From positions 1 to 8,851 of the forward strand of contig JAIRLD010000067.1 of NCBI GenBank assembly GCA_031259665.1: 8,851 nucleotides of DNA, in the 5' to 3' direction. Positions 1-5,358 of the stretch are shown here, in pieces. Origin of the DNA: Puniceicoccales bacterium. GTDB taxonomy: Bacteria > Verrucomicrobiota > Verrucomicrobiia > Opitutales > LL51. The notes below the pieces were generated by a model, which was given only the letters and a program-made list of their open reading frames with translations, was not told where the DNA came from and ran no database searches. Numbering within the stretch: position 1 is the stretch's first letter; every line of letters begins with the position of its first letter. Both the position numbers and the translations under genes were made by a program.

Positions 1-261
1 TACTTCGAATTGAGTAATTTTTTGTTTTTCCGTTAGGACCAGATGGAGCTTTAAACCAAATGTAGTTTTCGAAGAATGTGTCCCATTGGCCACTCCTCGA
101 AAAGTTCGATGCCGGTTCGTACGTACATTTTCGCAAACCGGGAGGGGTGTGGAATCGATCAACAGGAACCCCGATTTTTCCTCCCGTTGTGCCCATTGGA
201 AATTGTGCCCATTGGAAAAACACTTCTGCCTGTCATAGTTACCATTTCGCCGATGGACAGC
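1..261 (-). pseudogene. IS982-type transposase remnant, N-terminus lost, runs off left edge
   Basis: The minus-strand frame read from 261 down to 1 has no stop and encodes a DDE transposase core. Visible are FLLIDSTPLPVC (about 166-131), with the first catalytic aspartate in IDST, then a basic stretch with NRHRTFRGVA, then FGLKLHLVL close to position 30. The spacing IDST-x-L-x-VC ... R-x3-H-x-F-x-G-x-A ... FGxKLHLV is that of IS982-family transposases, which cut and paste their own insertion sequence. There is no in-frame ATG between 261 and 121, and a TAG at 262-264 closes the frame upstream, so the N-terminal part is missing or scrambled; the residues coded by about 181-261 no longer resemble the family. 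The remaining catalytic residues would lie left of the window. The fragment is probably inactive. No terminal inverted repeats were recognised. Family level call is confident; IS982 rather than a close relative is a judgement from memory. Confidence 0.8.
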
Positions 262-363
262 CTACTTTTTTTCTGGTCTTCTTAATGGCACCCTCTTTTT
301 CTCCTTGAAAAGATCATCCCCTTCAACAGATAATCTAATCAGGCTTAGGGGAATAATTTTCAT
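262..363 (-). CDS. doubtful 33-codon ORF with a strong Shine-Dalgarno
   Basis: ATG at 363 is preceded by AGGAGG five bases upstream (about 369-374), the strongest ribosome-binding site on this side of the window. The product begins MKIIPLSLIRLSVEGDD and ends in a very basic lysine/arginine-rich tail before TAG at 262-264. It is in the same frame as the transposase remnant immediately downstream, so it could be the 5' part of a decayed gene joined to it. It matches no family that I recognise. The Shine-Dalgarno lies inside a stem-loop (342-379), which may equally mean that the AGGAGG is only one arm of a hairpin and not a ribosome-binding site. Confidence 0.2.
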   Translation of the reverse strand: MKIIPLSLIRLSVEGDDLFKEKKRVPLRRPEKK

Positions 364-379
364 TTAATCCTCCTAAGCC
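342..379. terminator. stem-loop, terminator-like on the plus strand
   Basis: GGCTTAGG (342-349) pairs with CCTAAGCC (372-379), and the stem continues with GGA (350-352) against TCC (368-370) past one bulged T. On the plus strand it is followed by CTTTTCCCTTTT, giving a weak intrinsic-terminator shape, but no plus-strand gene in the window feeds it. On the minus strand the same stem would hide the AGGAGG in front of the 33-codon ORF. Confidence 0.4.
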
Positions 380-428
380 CTTTTCCCTTTTATTCAAGCC
401 ATTTCATTTCGCCATCCGCGTATTACTT

Positions 429-457
429 TTGTTATTCGCGTTGACGAATTGTAATAT
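429..457 (+). promoter_or_regulatory. weak candidate promoter for rpsO
   Basis: TTGTTA (429-434) and TAATAT (452-457) are separated by 17 bases, each matching four of six consensus positions. It would give a leader of about 225 nt. The A/T-rich tract and TATAAC at 564-569 nearer the gene are an alternative without a good -35 box. Confidence 0.2.
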
Positions 458-586
458 TTTGGGCTGCTTCCAATTTCCACTTCTCCGTAATGCTACTTAT
501 TCCTATCGGATTTTCGATTCTTAAAAAAAAATAAATAATAAGGCTTGAAAATTTTTCCGGAGCTATAACGTATATGAAATACGCTA

Positions 587-653
587 GCAGAATGTTTCTG
601 CCGCAGGCCCTTTTAAAGCGGTGTTACCCGTGAGGTACGGGAACTCGAAGTTC
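587..653 (+). promoter_or_regulatory. hairpin cluster in the rpsO leader, candidate S15 autoregulatory site
   Basis: Three small hairpins follow each other: GCAGAA-tgt-TTCTGC (587-601), CCCGT-gaggt-ACGGG (627-641) and GAAC-tcgaa-GTTC (641-653). The last two abut and could stack. In several bacteria S15 binds its own mRNA leader and represses translation, using structures that differ between phyla. The position, 38 to 100 bases before the rpsO start, suits such a role, but no known leader class was matched. Confidence 0.35.
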
Positions 654-690
654 TGGCGAATTTCTTGGTCTGTGAAGAGGATTGTTTATA

Positions 691-963
691 ATGGCAAAAG
701 TAGAATATTTAGAAAAAAATAAAATCATCGGTGACTTCAAAATTCACGAGAACGATACGGGTTCCTGTGACGTTCAAATCGCTCTCCTAACCGCCCGGAT
801 TAATCACCTTACGCAACATCTCAGCGTGCATAAAAAGGATTTTCATACGCGTCGCGGTCTGGTCGCCCTAGCCAATCGCCGCCGAAAGTTACTCAATTAT
901 CTCAAACGCGTGGATTTTAAAAAATATAACGAGATTTTACAGCGCCTCGAGTTGCGTCGCTGA
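691..963 (+). CDS. rpsO: 30S ribosomal protein S15
   Basis: S15 is a primary binder of the central domain of 16S rRNA, where it grips a three-way junction and starts platform assembly; it also contacts 23S rRNA in a subunit bridge. The 90-residue product has the family length (about 89). Conserved features are T23-G24-S25 with Q29 in the NDTGSxxVQI segment, the LTxHLxxHKKD segment at residues 40-50 and RRGL at 54-57, followed by the basic NRRRKLLNYLKR. The ATG at 691 is preferred over a TTG nine bases upstream because GAAGAGG (674-680) sits at good spacing and MAK is the usual beginning. pnp follows after 27 bases, the classical rpsO-pnp arrangement, so the two are probably co-transcribed. 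The leader hairpins upstream may allow autoregulation. Confidence 0.98.
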   Translation: MAKVEYLEKNKIIGDFKIHENDTGSCDVQIALLTARINHLTQHLSVHKKDFHTRRGLVALANRRRKLLNYLKRVDFKKYNEILQRLELRR

Positions 964-990
964 GTCATTCAAAAATTAAAATTATAGTTC

Positions 991-3195
991 ATGAAACAGT
1001 TGTTTAATGTCGAATCGGAAGGAATTCGTTTCTCTACTGGATCCCTTGCAAAACAAGCTAACGGTGCAGTGGTCGTCACGCTCGGTGAAACAAGCGTCTT
1101 TGTCAGTACCGTCGCCGCTAAAAAGTGTTTGCCGGGACAGAATTTTTTTCCGCTAACGGTAGATTATCGGGAACGTTTTTCAGCCGCTGGAAAGTTTCCG
1201 GGAGGCTACGCTAAGCGTGAAGGTAAGCCGTCGGAAAAAGAGGTTCTCACCTCCCGTTTATGCGATCGTCCCTTGCGTCCACTCTTCCCGAAAGGGTTTA
1301 TGAATGAGGTGCAGGTCATTGGACTACTGCTAGCAGCCGATGGAAAAAATGAGGGCGATATTTTAATGGTCAATGGAGCTTCGGCAGCATTAGTTTGTTC
1401 GGATATTCCCTGGGCTGGTCCAATCGGTTGTGTACGCGTGGGGGAAATTGATGGCGAATTCGTAGCAAATCCAACCAATGAAGCGATGCTCAGGTCTCGG
1501 TTGGATCTCATCTACGTCGGCAACGAGAAAGATATGATGATGATCGAAGGTAATGCCGATCAGCTGACGGAGGATCGTTTTATCGAAGCACTAACCTTTG
1601 CACATCGACAAATTCAACCGCTTATCGAAGCCCAAAAGGAGTTGGCGCGCCTATGTGGAAAGCCGAAAAAAATATTTACACTGCATACGGTTCCGGAAAA
1701 TATTATGGAGATTTGTACGGAATACAAAGGGCGTCTTGCGGAAGCTGTTTTTCAAGCGGAAAAGGTAAAGCGGGAGGAAGATGTGGAGGCGGTGAAAACG
1801 GAGGCTAAGGAAGCCGTTTTAGCGGTGGTTGGAGAAGAAACTTATGAGGAATTTTTAGTCAATATGGCCTTCGAAGAACTCCAGGAGGAACTCTATCGCA
1901 AAAATATTTTAGATTATGGAAAACGGGTAGATGACCGTGCCATCGACGAAATTCGGCCTTTACACTGCGAAACTAATATTTTACCACGTGTACACGGAAC
2001 GGCACTTTTTCAGCGGGGAGAAACGCAGGCGCTGGTAAGTGTAACGCTCGGATCTTCCCGGGATGTACAGGAATTGGATGCCATTACGGGAGGGATAAAG
2101 ACCAAAACGTTTTTATTGCACTACAATTTTCCGCCCTATTGTGTAGGGGAAACAGGGAGAACGACCGGTGCCGGGCGACGCGAGATCGGCCATGGAGCAT
2201 TGGCGGAGCGTTCTTTATCGCCGATTATTCCGTCGGAGGAGGTTTTTCCCTACTCGATTCGTATTGTTTCGGATATTTTGGAATCCAACGGTTCCTCTTC
2301 GATGGCGAGTGTTTGCGGAGGCTGCCTCGCACTGATGGATGCGGGGGTACCCATATTAGCGCCAGTTTCGGGAATTTCGACGGGTTTAGTTACGGAATTC
2401 GATGCGGAGGGGAATTTGAAAAAGTACGTCGTTTTTACAGACATCCTTGGGGACGAGGATCATTTTGGCGACATGGATTTCAAGATTTGCGGTACGGCGC
2501 AAGGCATTACGGGATTTCAGCTTGATCTCAAGATTAAGGGTTTACCGTTGGAAATTGCAAAGGAGGCGATTTACCGCAATAGGGAGGCGCGATCGAGAAT
2601 TTTGGAAACCATGCTAGCGGTACAGCCGTGTGTTAGCGAGCATTTGAAGCCATCGGCGCCTGGATTTGAGGAAGTGTGGATTGATCCCGACAAAATTGGA
2701 GCGCTCATTGGTCCTGGCGGAAAAAATATCAAGCGCCTTACGGAATCGAGTGGGGCACAGATCGATATCGATGAGGACAATAGTGGCCGCGTCATGATTT
2801 TTGCGCCCAATCAGGAATCGTTGGATCAGGTATTAGTTGAGATTAATGCGATGAATGCGGAGATAGAAGTGGGGAAGACATACAAAGGTATGGTGAAATC
2901 GATCAAAGATTTTGGTGTTTTCGTCGAGTGTTTACCGGGTAAGGAAGGCATGGTCCACGTATCAGAGCTCGCCGAATTTCGCGTTGAAAATGTAGAAGAT
3001 ATTTGTAAACCAAATGACGAGATTATCGTAAAATGTGTTGGTGTAGATGAGAAGGGTCGTGTACGATTAAGCCGTCGAGCCGTACTCTGTGAAGCGAAGG
3101 GTGAAGTTTATGTTTCGAGTCGACCGGTATCGTCAGGCGTCGGGCGCAGACCCCCTCGGAGTGTGGGAGGAAACAGATCCCGTTACGGGAGTTGA
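991..3195 (+). CDS. pnp: polyribonucleotide nucleotidyltransferase (PNPase)
   Basis: PNPase is a trimeric 3'-5' exoribonuclease that uses phosphate to release nucleoside diphosphates during mRNA turnover. The 734-residue product has the full domain order: first RNase PH core (about 8-215, with AAGKFPGGYAKREGKPSE), helical linker (about 235-310), second RNase PH core (about 320-530), KH domain (about 550-610) with the GPGG loop at 574-577, and S1 domain (628-698). Catalytic residues are present: D490, D496 and K498 in GDEDHFGDMDFK, and the phosphate/RNA-binding R396-R397 in RREIGHG. No clear Shine-Dalgarno precedes the ATG; the leader is A-rich. The tail after the S1 domain (703-734) is short and basic, and lacks the glycine-rich extension found on the S1 protein downstream. 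The 3' 103 bases (3079-3181) are repeated at 3323-3422. Confidence 0.98.
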   Translation: MKQLFNVESEGIRFSTGSLAKQANGAVVVTLGETSVFVSTVAAKKCLPGQNFFPLTVDYRERFSAAGKFPGGYAKREGKPSEKEVLTSRLCDRPLRPLFPKGFMNEVQVIGLLLAADGKNEGDILMVNGASAALVCSDIPWAGPIGCVRVGEIDGEFVANPTNEAMLRSRLDLIYVGNEKDMMMIEGNADQLTEDRFIEALTFAHRQIQPLIEAQKELARLCGKPKKIFTLHTVPENIMEICTEYKGRLAEAVFQAEKVKREEDVEAVKTEAKEAVLAVVGEETYEEFLVNMAFEELQEELYRKNILDYGKRVDDRAIDEIRPLHCETNILPRVHGTALFQRGETQALVSVTLGSSRDVQELDAITGGIKTKTFLLHYNFPPYCVGETGRTTGAGRREIGHGALAERSLSPIIPSEEVFPYSIRIVSDILESNGSSSMASVCGGCLALMDAGVPILAPVSGISTGLVTEFDAEGNLKKYVVFTDILGDEDHFGDMDFKICGTAQGITGFQLDLKIKGLPLEIAKEAIYRNREARSRILETMLAVQPCVSEHLKPSAPGFEEVWIDPDKIGALIGPGGKNIKRLTESSGAQIDIDEDNSGRVMIFAPNQESLDQVLVEINAMNAEIEVGKTYKGMVKSIKDFGVFVECLPGKEGMVHVSELAEFRVENVEDICKPNDEIIVKCVGVDEKGRVRLSRRAVLCEAKGEVYVSSRPVSSGVGRRPPRSVGGNRSRYGS
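3079..3181 (+). repeat. direct repeat copy A (pnp 3' end)
   Basis: This 103-base stretch encodes AVLCEAKGEVYVSSRPVSS and onwards at the end of pnp. It reappears at 3323-3422 with 13 differences in the first 87 aligned bases (about 85 % identity), then a 3-base shorter stretch in the second copy. Confidence 0.9.
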
Positions 3196-3241
3196 TAAAT
3201 TGGTGCAGGTCAATCAAAGTTACATCCCATTGAGCTATCGA

Positions 3242-3313
3242 GTCTGTGAGCCAAGGGTGTTGCGCTCAGGATCTGGGGCTGTACTTTGTGAACCAGGAGG
3301 GTTGCGCTCAGGA
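3242..3313 (+). repeat. two short tandem units related to the pnp tail
   Basis: Unit one is 3242-3271 and unit two 3281-3313. Both end with the identical 13-mer GTTGCGCTCAGGA (3259-3271 and 3301-3313), and both begin like the GTACT(C/T)TGTGAA stretch of the large repeat. In protein they read VCEPRVLRSG and VLCEPGGLRSG. Confidence 0.75.
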
Positions 3314-3322
3314 GCCGTACGG

Positions 3323-3422
3323 GCCGTACTTTGCGAAGCGAAAGGGGAAGTCTATGCTTCGAGTCGACCGGTATCGTCGGATGTCGGGTGCAAACTCCCT
3401 CGGAGTATGGGGAACAGGTCCC
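3323..3422 (+). repeat. direct repeat copy B of the pnp 3' end
   Basis: Second copy of 3079-3181, in a different reading frame relative to pnp. The block TTCGAGTCGACCGGTATCGT is identical in both copies. Length differs by exactly one codon. Confidence 0.9.
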
Positions 3423-3560
3423 ATGACAGCGGTTTTTAAAGCCCAGAAAAAACGGAAAAATCTATCCGTCAGGATAAAATAATTATTCCCGTTTTTCATG
3501 AAAAAAATCCTTGCCAAAGGTCCTTTTCCCCGTAGGGTTACGGAAGTTTGTAAAATATAA

Positions 3561-4019
3561 ATGTCGAATATAGAAGTAGGAAAGACGTACAATGGTACCG
3601 TGAAATCAGTCAGAAATTTTGGTGTCTTTGTAGAATGTATTGCGGGGGAAGAGGGCTTAGTCCATATTTCTGAGCTTGATAACTGTAGGATTGAGAACAT
3701 TGATGCGGTTTGTAGTGTTGGTGACTCGATTTCAGTAAAGTGTATCGGTGTTGATGATCAAGGACGTGTGCGCCTAAGCCATCGGGCTGTAATTTGTGAG
3801 GAGCAGGGATTACCCTACGAAGTTCGCGAAGTAAAGCCAAAGCGATCTTTTTCAGGAGGAGGTTTTGGTAATCGCAATTCGGGTGGGCGTAACTTTGGTC
3901 CAAGGAAGTTTGGTAATGATAATCGGGGAGGCGGTGGTGGCCGATCCTTTGGCGGCGGTGGTTTTGGGCATTCGCGGCGTTCTTCATCGGGAGGCTCGAG
4001 TTTTTCCCGCGATTATTAA
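3561..4019 (+). CDS. stand-alone S1-domain RNA-binding protein with glycine-rich tail
   Basis: The 152-residue product has one S1 domain (residues 4-80) and a low-complexity tail (about 94-152) rich in Gly, Arg, Phe, Asn and Ser with NRGGGGGRSF and similar runs. S1 domains bind single-stranded RNA; RGG/FG-like tails add weak RNA and protein contacts. By hand alignment the domain shares 50 of 80 residues with the S1 domain of the PNPase just upstream, including VGKTY, FGVFVEC, CRIEN-type and GRVRLS segments, so it is a paralogue made by local duplication. PNPases of related bacteria often end in a glycine-rich extension, so this gene may carry the tail that pnp here lacks. The ATG at 3561 fits the PNPase start of homology; no good Shine-Dalgarno is seen (GGAAG at 3542-3546 is too distant). 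Function is inferred: an RNA chaperone, or a partner of PNPase. It is intact, with no frameshift. Confidence 0.85.
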   Translation: MSNIEVGKTYNGTVKSVRNFGVFVECIAGEEGLVHISELDNCRIENIDAVCSVGDSISVKCIGVDDQGRVRLSHRAVICEEQGLPYEVREVKPKRSFSGGGFGNRNSGGRNFGPRKFGNDNRGGGGGRSFGGGGFGHSRRSSSGGSSFSRDY

Positions 4020-4087
4020 TTTTTGATCAAGTTTGTCTGAGAAAGTTTGTAGATTTTTTTAAGTAATTCATTCACAGAGGTGTGGTG

Positions 4088-4093
4088 TATACT
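4088..4093 (+). promoter_or_regulatory. candidate -10 box for the 41-codon ORF and rpmB
   Basis: TATACT lies 33 bases before the ATG of the 41-codon ORF and follows the end of the S1 gene. Upstream there is no strong -35 box (AATTCA at 4065-4070 with 17-base spacing). The assignment is weak. Confidence 0.3.
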
Positions 4094-4126
4094 TTTTAGT
4101 GTCCAGCATTTTGGTGGTGATTTTAA

Positions 4127-4252
4127 ATGGTTGGATTTCTTACCTTAAAGGATGACTTTTGTGTAGTTGTCGGATTTAATCCAACATTACAAAAAAAGTT
4201 TGCAAATTTTTTCAGATGGTTTTTCTGGAAAGGGAGGAGGAGTTATGTCTAG
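4127..4252 (+). CDS. 41-codon ORF overlapping the rpmB start, perhaps a truncated sugar-kinase start
   Basis: ATG at 4127 is preceded six bases upstream by GGTGGTGA (4113-4120), one base away from a perfect Shine-Dalgarno. The ORF ends with TAG at 4250-4252, eight bases into rpmB, so ribosomes finishing it would end at the rpmB start: a translational-coupling arrangement. The product contains DDFCVVVGFNPTLQKKF followed by an aromatic and basic tail. The VVVGxNPxLQK pattern recalls the N-terminal strand of PfkB-type kinases, so this may be the stump of a decayed pfkB-like gene; alternatively it is a leader peptide for rpmB. The resemblance is short and could be chance. Confidence 0.4.
   Translation: MVGFLTLKDDFCVVVGFNPTLQKKFANFFRWFFWKGRRSYV
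4130..4185 (+). promoter_or_regulatory. inverted repeat in the rpmB leader
   Basis: GTTGGATT (4130-4137) is perfectly complementary to AATCCAAC (4178-4185). The second arm can also fold locally as GGATT-t-AATCC (4172-4182), so two mutually exclusive structures are possible. Both lie inside the 41-codon ORF, upstream of the strong rpmB ribosome-binding site. Confidence 0.35.
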
Positions 4253-4481
4253 AATTTGTTTTATTACGGGTAAGAGTCAAGTTAAGGGGAGTCGCATTCG
4301 TCGACGTGGTCAGACGCGGAAGAGTGGTGGTATTGGAACGCACATTATCAAACGCACGCGGCGTGTTTTCAAAGCAAATTTGCAGCGGGTGCGCATCGTT
4401 CTACCTTCCGGTCAAGTGAAGCGCGTACTTGTTTGTGTAAAAGCGATCAAGGCTGGTAAAATTCAAAAGGTTGCCATCTAA
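4245..4481 (+). CDS. rpmB: 50S ribosomal protein L28
   Basis: L28 is a small protein of the large ribosomal subunit. The 78-residue product has the usual length and begins MSRICFITGK, the L28 signature (MSR-x-C-x-x-TGK). A basic middle follows with RRRGQTRKSGGIGTH and a C-terminal domain with RRVFKANLQ and VRIVLPSGQVKRVLV, in place of the NLHSHRFW stretch of the Escherichia coli protein. The arrangement RRGQ-x-x-KSGGIGTH is what I associate with Verrucomicrobiota L28. The ATG at 4245 is chosen over an upstream start because AGGGAGGAGGAG (4231-4242) is a near-ideal Shine-Dalgarno and gives the normal N-terminus. It overlaps the preceding 41-codon ORF by eight bases. No hairpin terminator is evident after the stop. 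Confidence 0.95.
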   Translation: MSRICFITGKSQVKGSRIRRRGQTRKSGGIGTHIIKRTRRVFKANLQRVRIVLPSGQVKRVLVCVKAIKAGKIQKVAI

Positions 4482-4517
4482 ACGTTTGCCTTTTTGTTGT
4501 GATTTCTGGTATATAGA

Positions 4518-4546
4518 ATGACTGATTTTTGGCTGAGTGGTATAGT
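4518..4546 (+). promoter_or_regulatory. promoter of the L,D-transpeptidase gene
   Basis: ATGACT (4518-4523) and TATAGT (4541-4546) are 17 bases apart; TGG before TATAGT gives an extended -10 element. Transcription would start near 4553, leaving a leader of about 44 bases. Both boxes with their flanks (AGAATGAC and TGGTATAGTC) recur at 5179-5210, which supports function. Confidence 0.6.
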
Positions 4547-4596
4547 CGGAGAAGTTTTTAGAGGCAAATGGTTGAGGTATTTTTTATAGGTACTTC

Positions 4597-5142
4597 ATGG
4601 GTATGCACGAAAATTATTACAGCGAGATTATTTCCGCTTGCGATACCGTTGGCGTTGGCATTACATTTCAGTGTTTATATATTTCGGTTACGGAGCAGCG
4701 CATATATTTTTATAATGAAGCGCGATTGGAATCGATTTATGAGATTTCCACGGCAATAAAAGGAGTGAATCAAATTCGAGATTCGGAAGGTACGCCTTTG
4801 GGTTTACATAAAATTGCGGATAAAATTGGCGAAGGCGTTCCATGGGGTACGGTTTTTATAGAGCGAAAGAGTACTGGAAAAATTTTTACGGAATACGACG
4901 ATTGGGAGACGAGGAGTTATGTAACAAGCCGAATTTTGAGACTAAAGGGACTCCAGGATGGCTACAATTCTGGTGGGAATTGCGATACCTACGGGCGTTA
5001 CATTTACATTCATGGTATAACGAATGAGAAAAAAATCGGTACACCTGGGACCCGAGGGTGTATCGGTATGCGTAATGGCGATGTGATCGAATTATTTTCC
5101 AAAATTGCTTCCGATTCAGTGGTTCTCATTGGAAAAAAATAG
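4597..5142 (+). CDS. YkuD-family L,D-transpeptidase
   Basis: YkuD enzymes cross-link peptidoglycan or attach proteins to it through a catalytic cysteine. The 181-residue product has the domain from about residue 25 to the end: the strand with QRIYFYNEARLESIYEIST, the GTPLGLHKI segment (about 85-93), and the catalytic motif with H139-G140 and T152-R153-G154-C155. Spacing of H139 and C155 fits the family. The residue two after the cysteine is Gly (C-I-G-M) where many members have Arg; short YkuD proteins without signal peptides appear to vary here. No signal peptide or membrane segment is present, so either export is by another route or the enzyme acts inside the cell. The ATG at 4597 has only a weak TAGG upstream; ATG 4603 is an alternative. 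It has its own promoter, and its 3' end is echoed at 5251-5303. Confidence 0.85.
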   Translation: MGMHENYYSEIISACDTVGVGITFQCLYISVTEQRIYFYNEARLESIYEISTAIKGVNQIRDSEGTPLGLHKIADKIGEGVPWGTVFIERKSTGKIFTEYDDWETRSYVTSRILRLKGLQDGYNSGGNCDTYGRYIYIHGITNEKKIGTPGTRGCIGMRNGDVIELFSKIASDSVVLIGKK

Positions 5143-5178
5143 GAGCAATTTCTTTATGTGGGGGATAGGTAACGGAAA

Positions 5179-5303
5179 AGAATGACATAGTCTGGACAAA
5201 TGGTATAGTCTAGATGTAAAGTTGCATCGATGTGAAGCAGAAGTAATACGATTGAATGGTTTTCTAAAATTGCTTCCGGTGTTGATTCTCATTGGAAAAA
5301 ATG
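5179..5303 (+). pseudogene. collapsed duplicate of the transpeptidase gene (promoter plus 3' end)
   Basis: AGAATGAC (5179-5186) and TGGTATAGTC (5201-5210) repeat the promoter region at 4515-4547. The stretch 5251-5303 repeats the gene's last 57 or so bases (5086-5142): the 13-mer AAAATTGCTTCCG (5101-5113 and 5266-5278) and the 16-mer TTCTCATTGGAAAAAA (5123-5138 and 5286-5301) are identical and co-linear. Translated, IEWFSKIAS here corresponds to IELFSKIAS in the intact gene. About 500 bases of coding sequence between the two ends are missing. The order promoter then 3' end is kept, which favours duplication of the whole gene followed by an internal deletion. Confidence 0.75.
5182..5209 (+). 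promoter_or_regulatory. duplicated promoter in front of the transpeptidase echo
   Basis: ATGACA (5182-5187, five of six to consensus) and TATAGT (5204-5209) with 16-base spacing and the same TGG extension as the intact gene's promoter. If active it would make a short RNA from about 5216 that reaches the hairpin at 5304-5330. Confidence 0.45.
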
Positions 5304-5330
5304 AAAGCGGCTTCCCTTGAAAGCCACTTT
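5296..5330 (-). terminator. intrinsic terminator of the proline-rich membrane protein gene
   Basis: On the minus strand AAAGTGGCTT (5330-5321) pairs with AAGCCGCTTT (5313-5304), ten pairs with one G-U wobble and a 7-base loop, followed by CA and a run of six T (5301-5296). It begins 29 bases after the stop of the minus-strand gene. The T run is supplied by the duplicated GGAAAAAA block of the transpeptidase echo. The hairpin also forms in plus-strand RNA but lacks a T run there. Confidence 0.8.
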
Positions 5331-5358
5331 ACATTGATTTGTAAATTTACCAATTTCA

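Larger units (their letters stand above)
364..690. other. intergenic stretch and rpsO leader
   Basis: This gap holds no convincing gene on either strand. It contains one arm of the stem-loop ending at 379, a weak promoter candidate at 429-457, an A-rich tract at about 523-540, TATAAC/TATATG boxes at 564-576, and three small hairpins between 587 and 653 in what is likely the rpsO 5' leader. A minus-strand frame around 430-520 is open for roughly 30 codons but has no start or recognisable content. Confidence 0.5.
3196..3439 (+). pseudogene. out-of-frame, amplified copy of the pnp 3' tail
   Basis: The frame one base ahead of pnp stays open from 3089 to the TAA at 3437-3439. After the pnp stop it encodes RVCEPRVLRSGSGA, AVLCEPGGLRSG and then AVLCEAKGEVYASSRPVSS, which nearly repeats the end of PNPase. 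No start codon or ribosome-binding site of its own is evident, so it is best read as a remnant: a former C-terminal extension of PNPase cut off by a frameshift, or part of a second S1-tail copy. Six of the seven base differences in the first 19 codons against pnp are synonymous, which argues that this copy was protein-coding for some time after duplication. A frameshifted PNPase that still reads into it cannot be excluded. Confidence 0.65.

Noticed and set aside
76..308. Two plus-strand frames of about 70 codons at the left edge
   Set aside because: They lie antisense to the transposase remnant, which has clear family motifs; the plus-strand products resemble nothing.
682..690. Upstream TTG start for rpsO
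   Set aside because: It adds three residues not found in S15 and leaves only two bases between GAAGAGG and the start.
2139..2525. 128-codon frame inside pnp
   Set aside because: It overlaps the catalytic core of PNPase in another frame and has no independent signals.
3610..3987. Minus-strand frame opposite the S1 protein gene
   Set aside because: It is the shadow of the glycine-rich coding sequence and lacks any recognisable feature.
4167..4244. Upstream extension of rpmB
   Set aside because: The near-ideal Shine-Dalgarno at 4231-4242 and the MSRIC start place the real beginning at 4245.
4568..4759. 63-codon plus-strand frame with hydrophobic residues overlapping the transpeptidase start
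   Set aside because: It overlaps the YkuD gene in another frame, and the YkuD reading carries the recognisable motifs.
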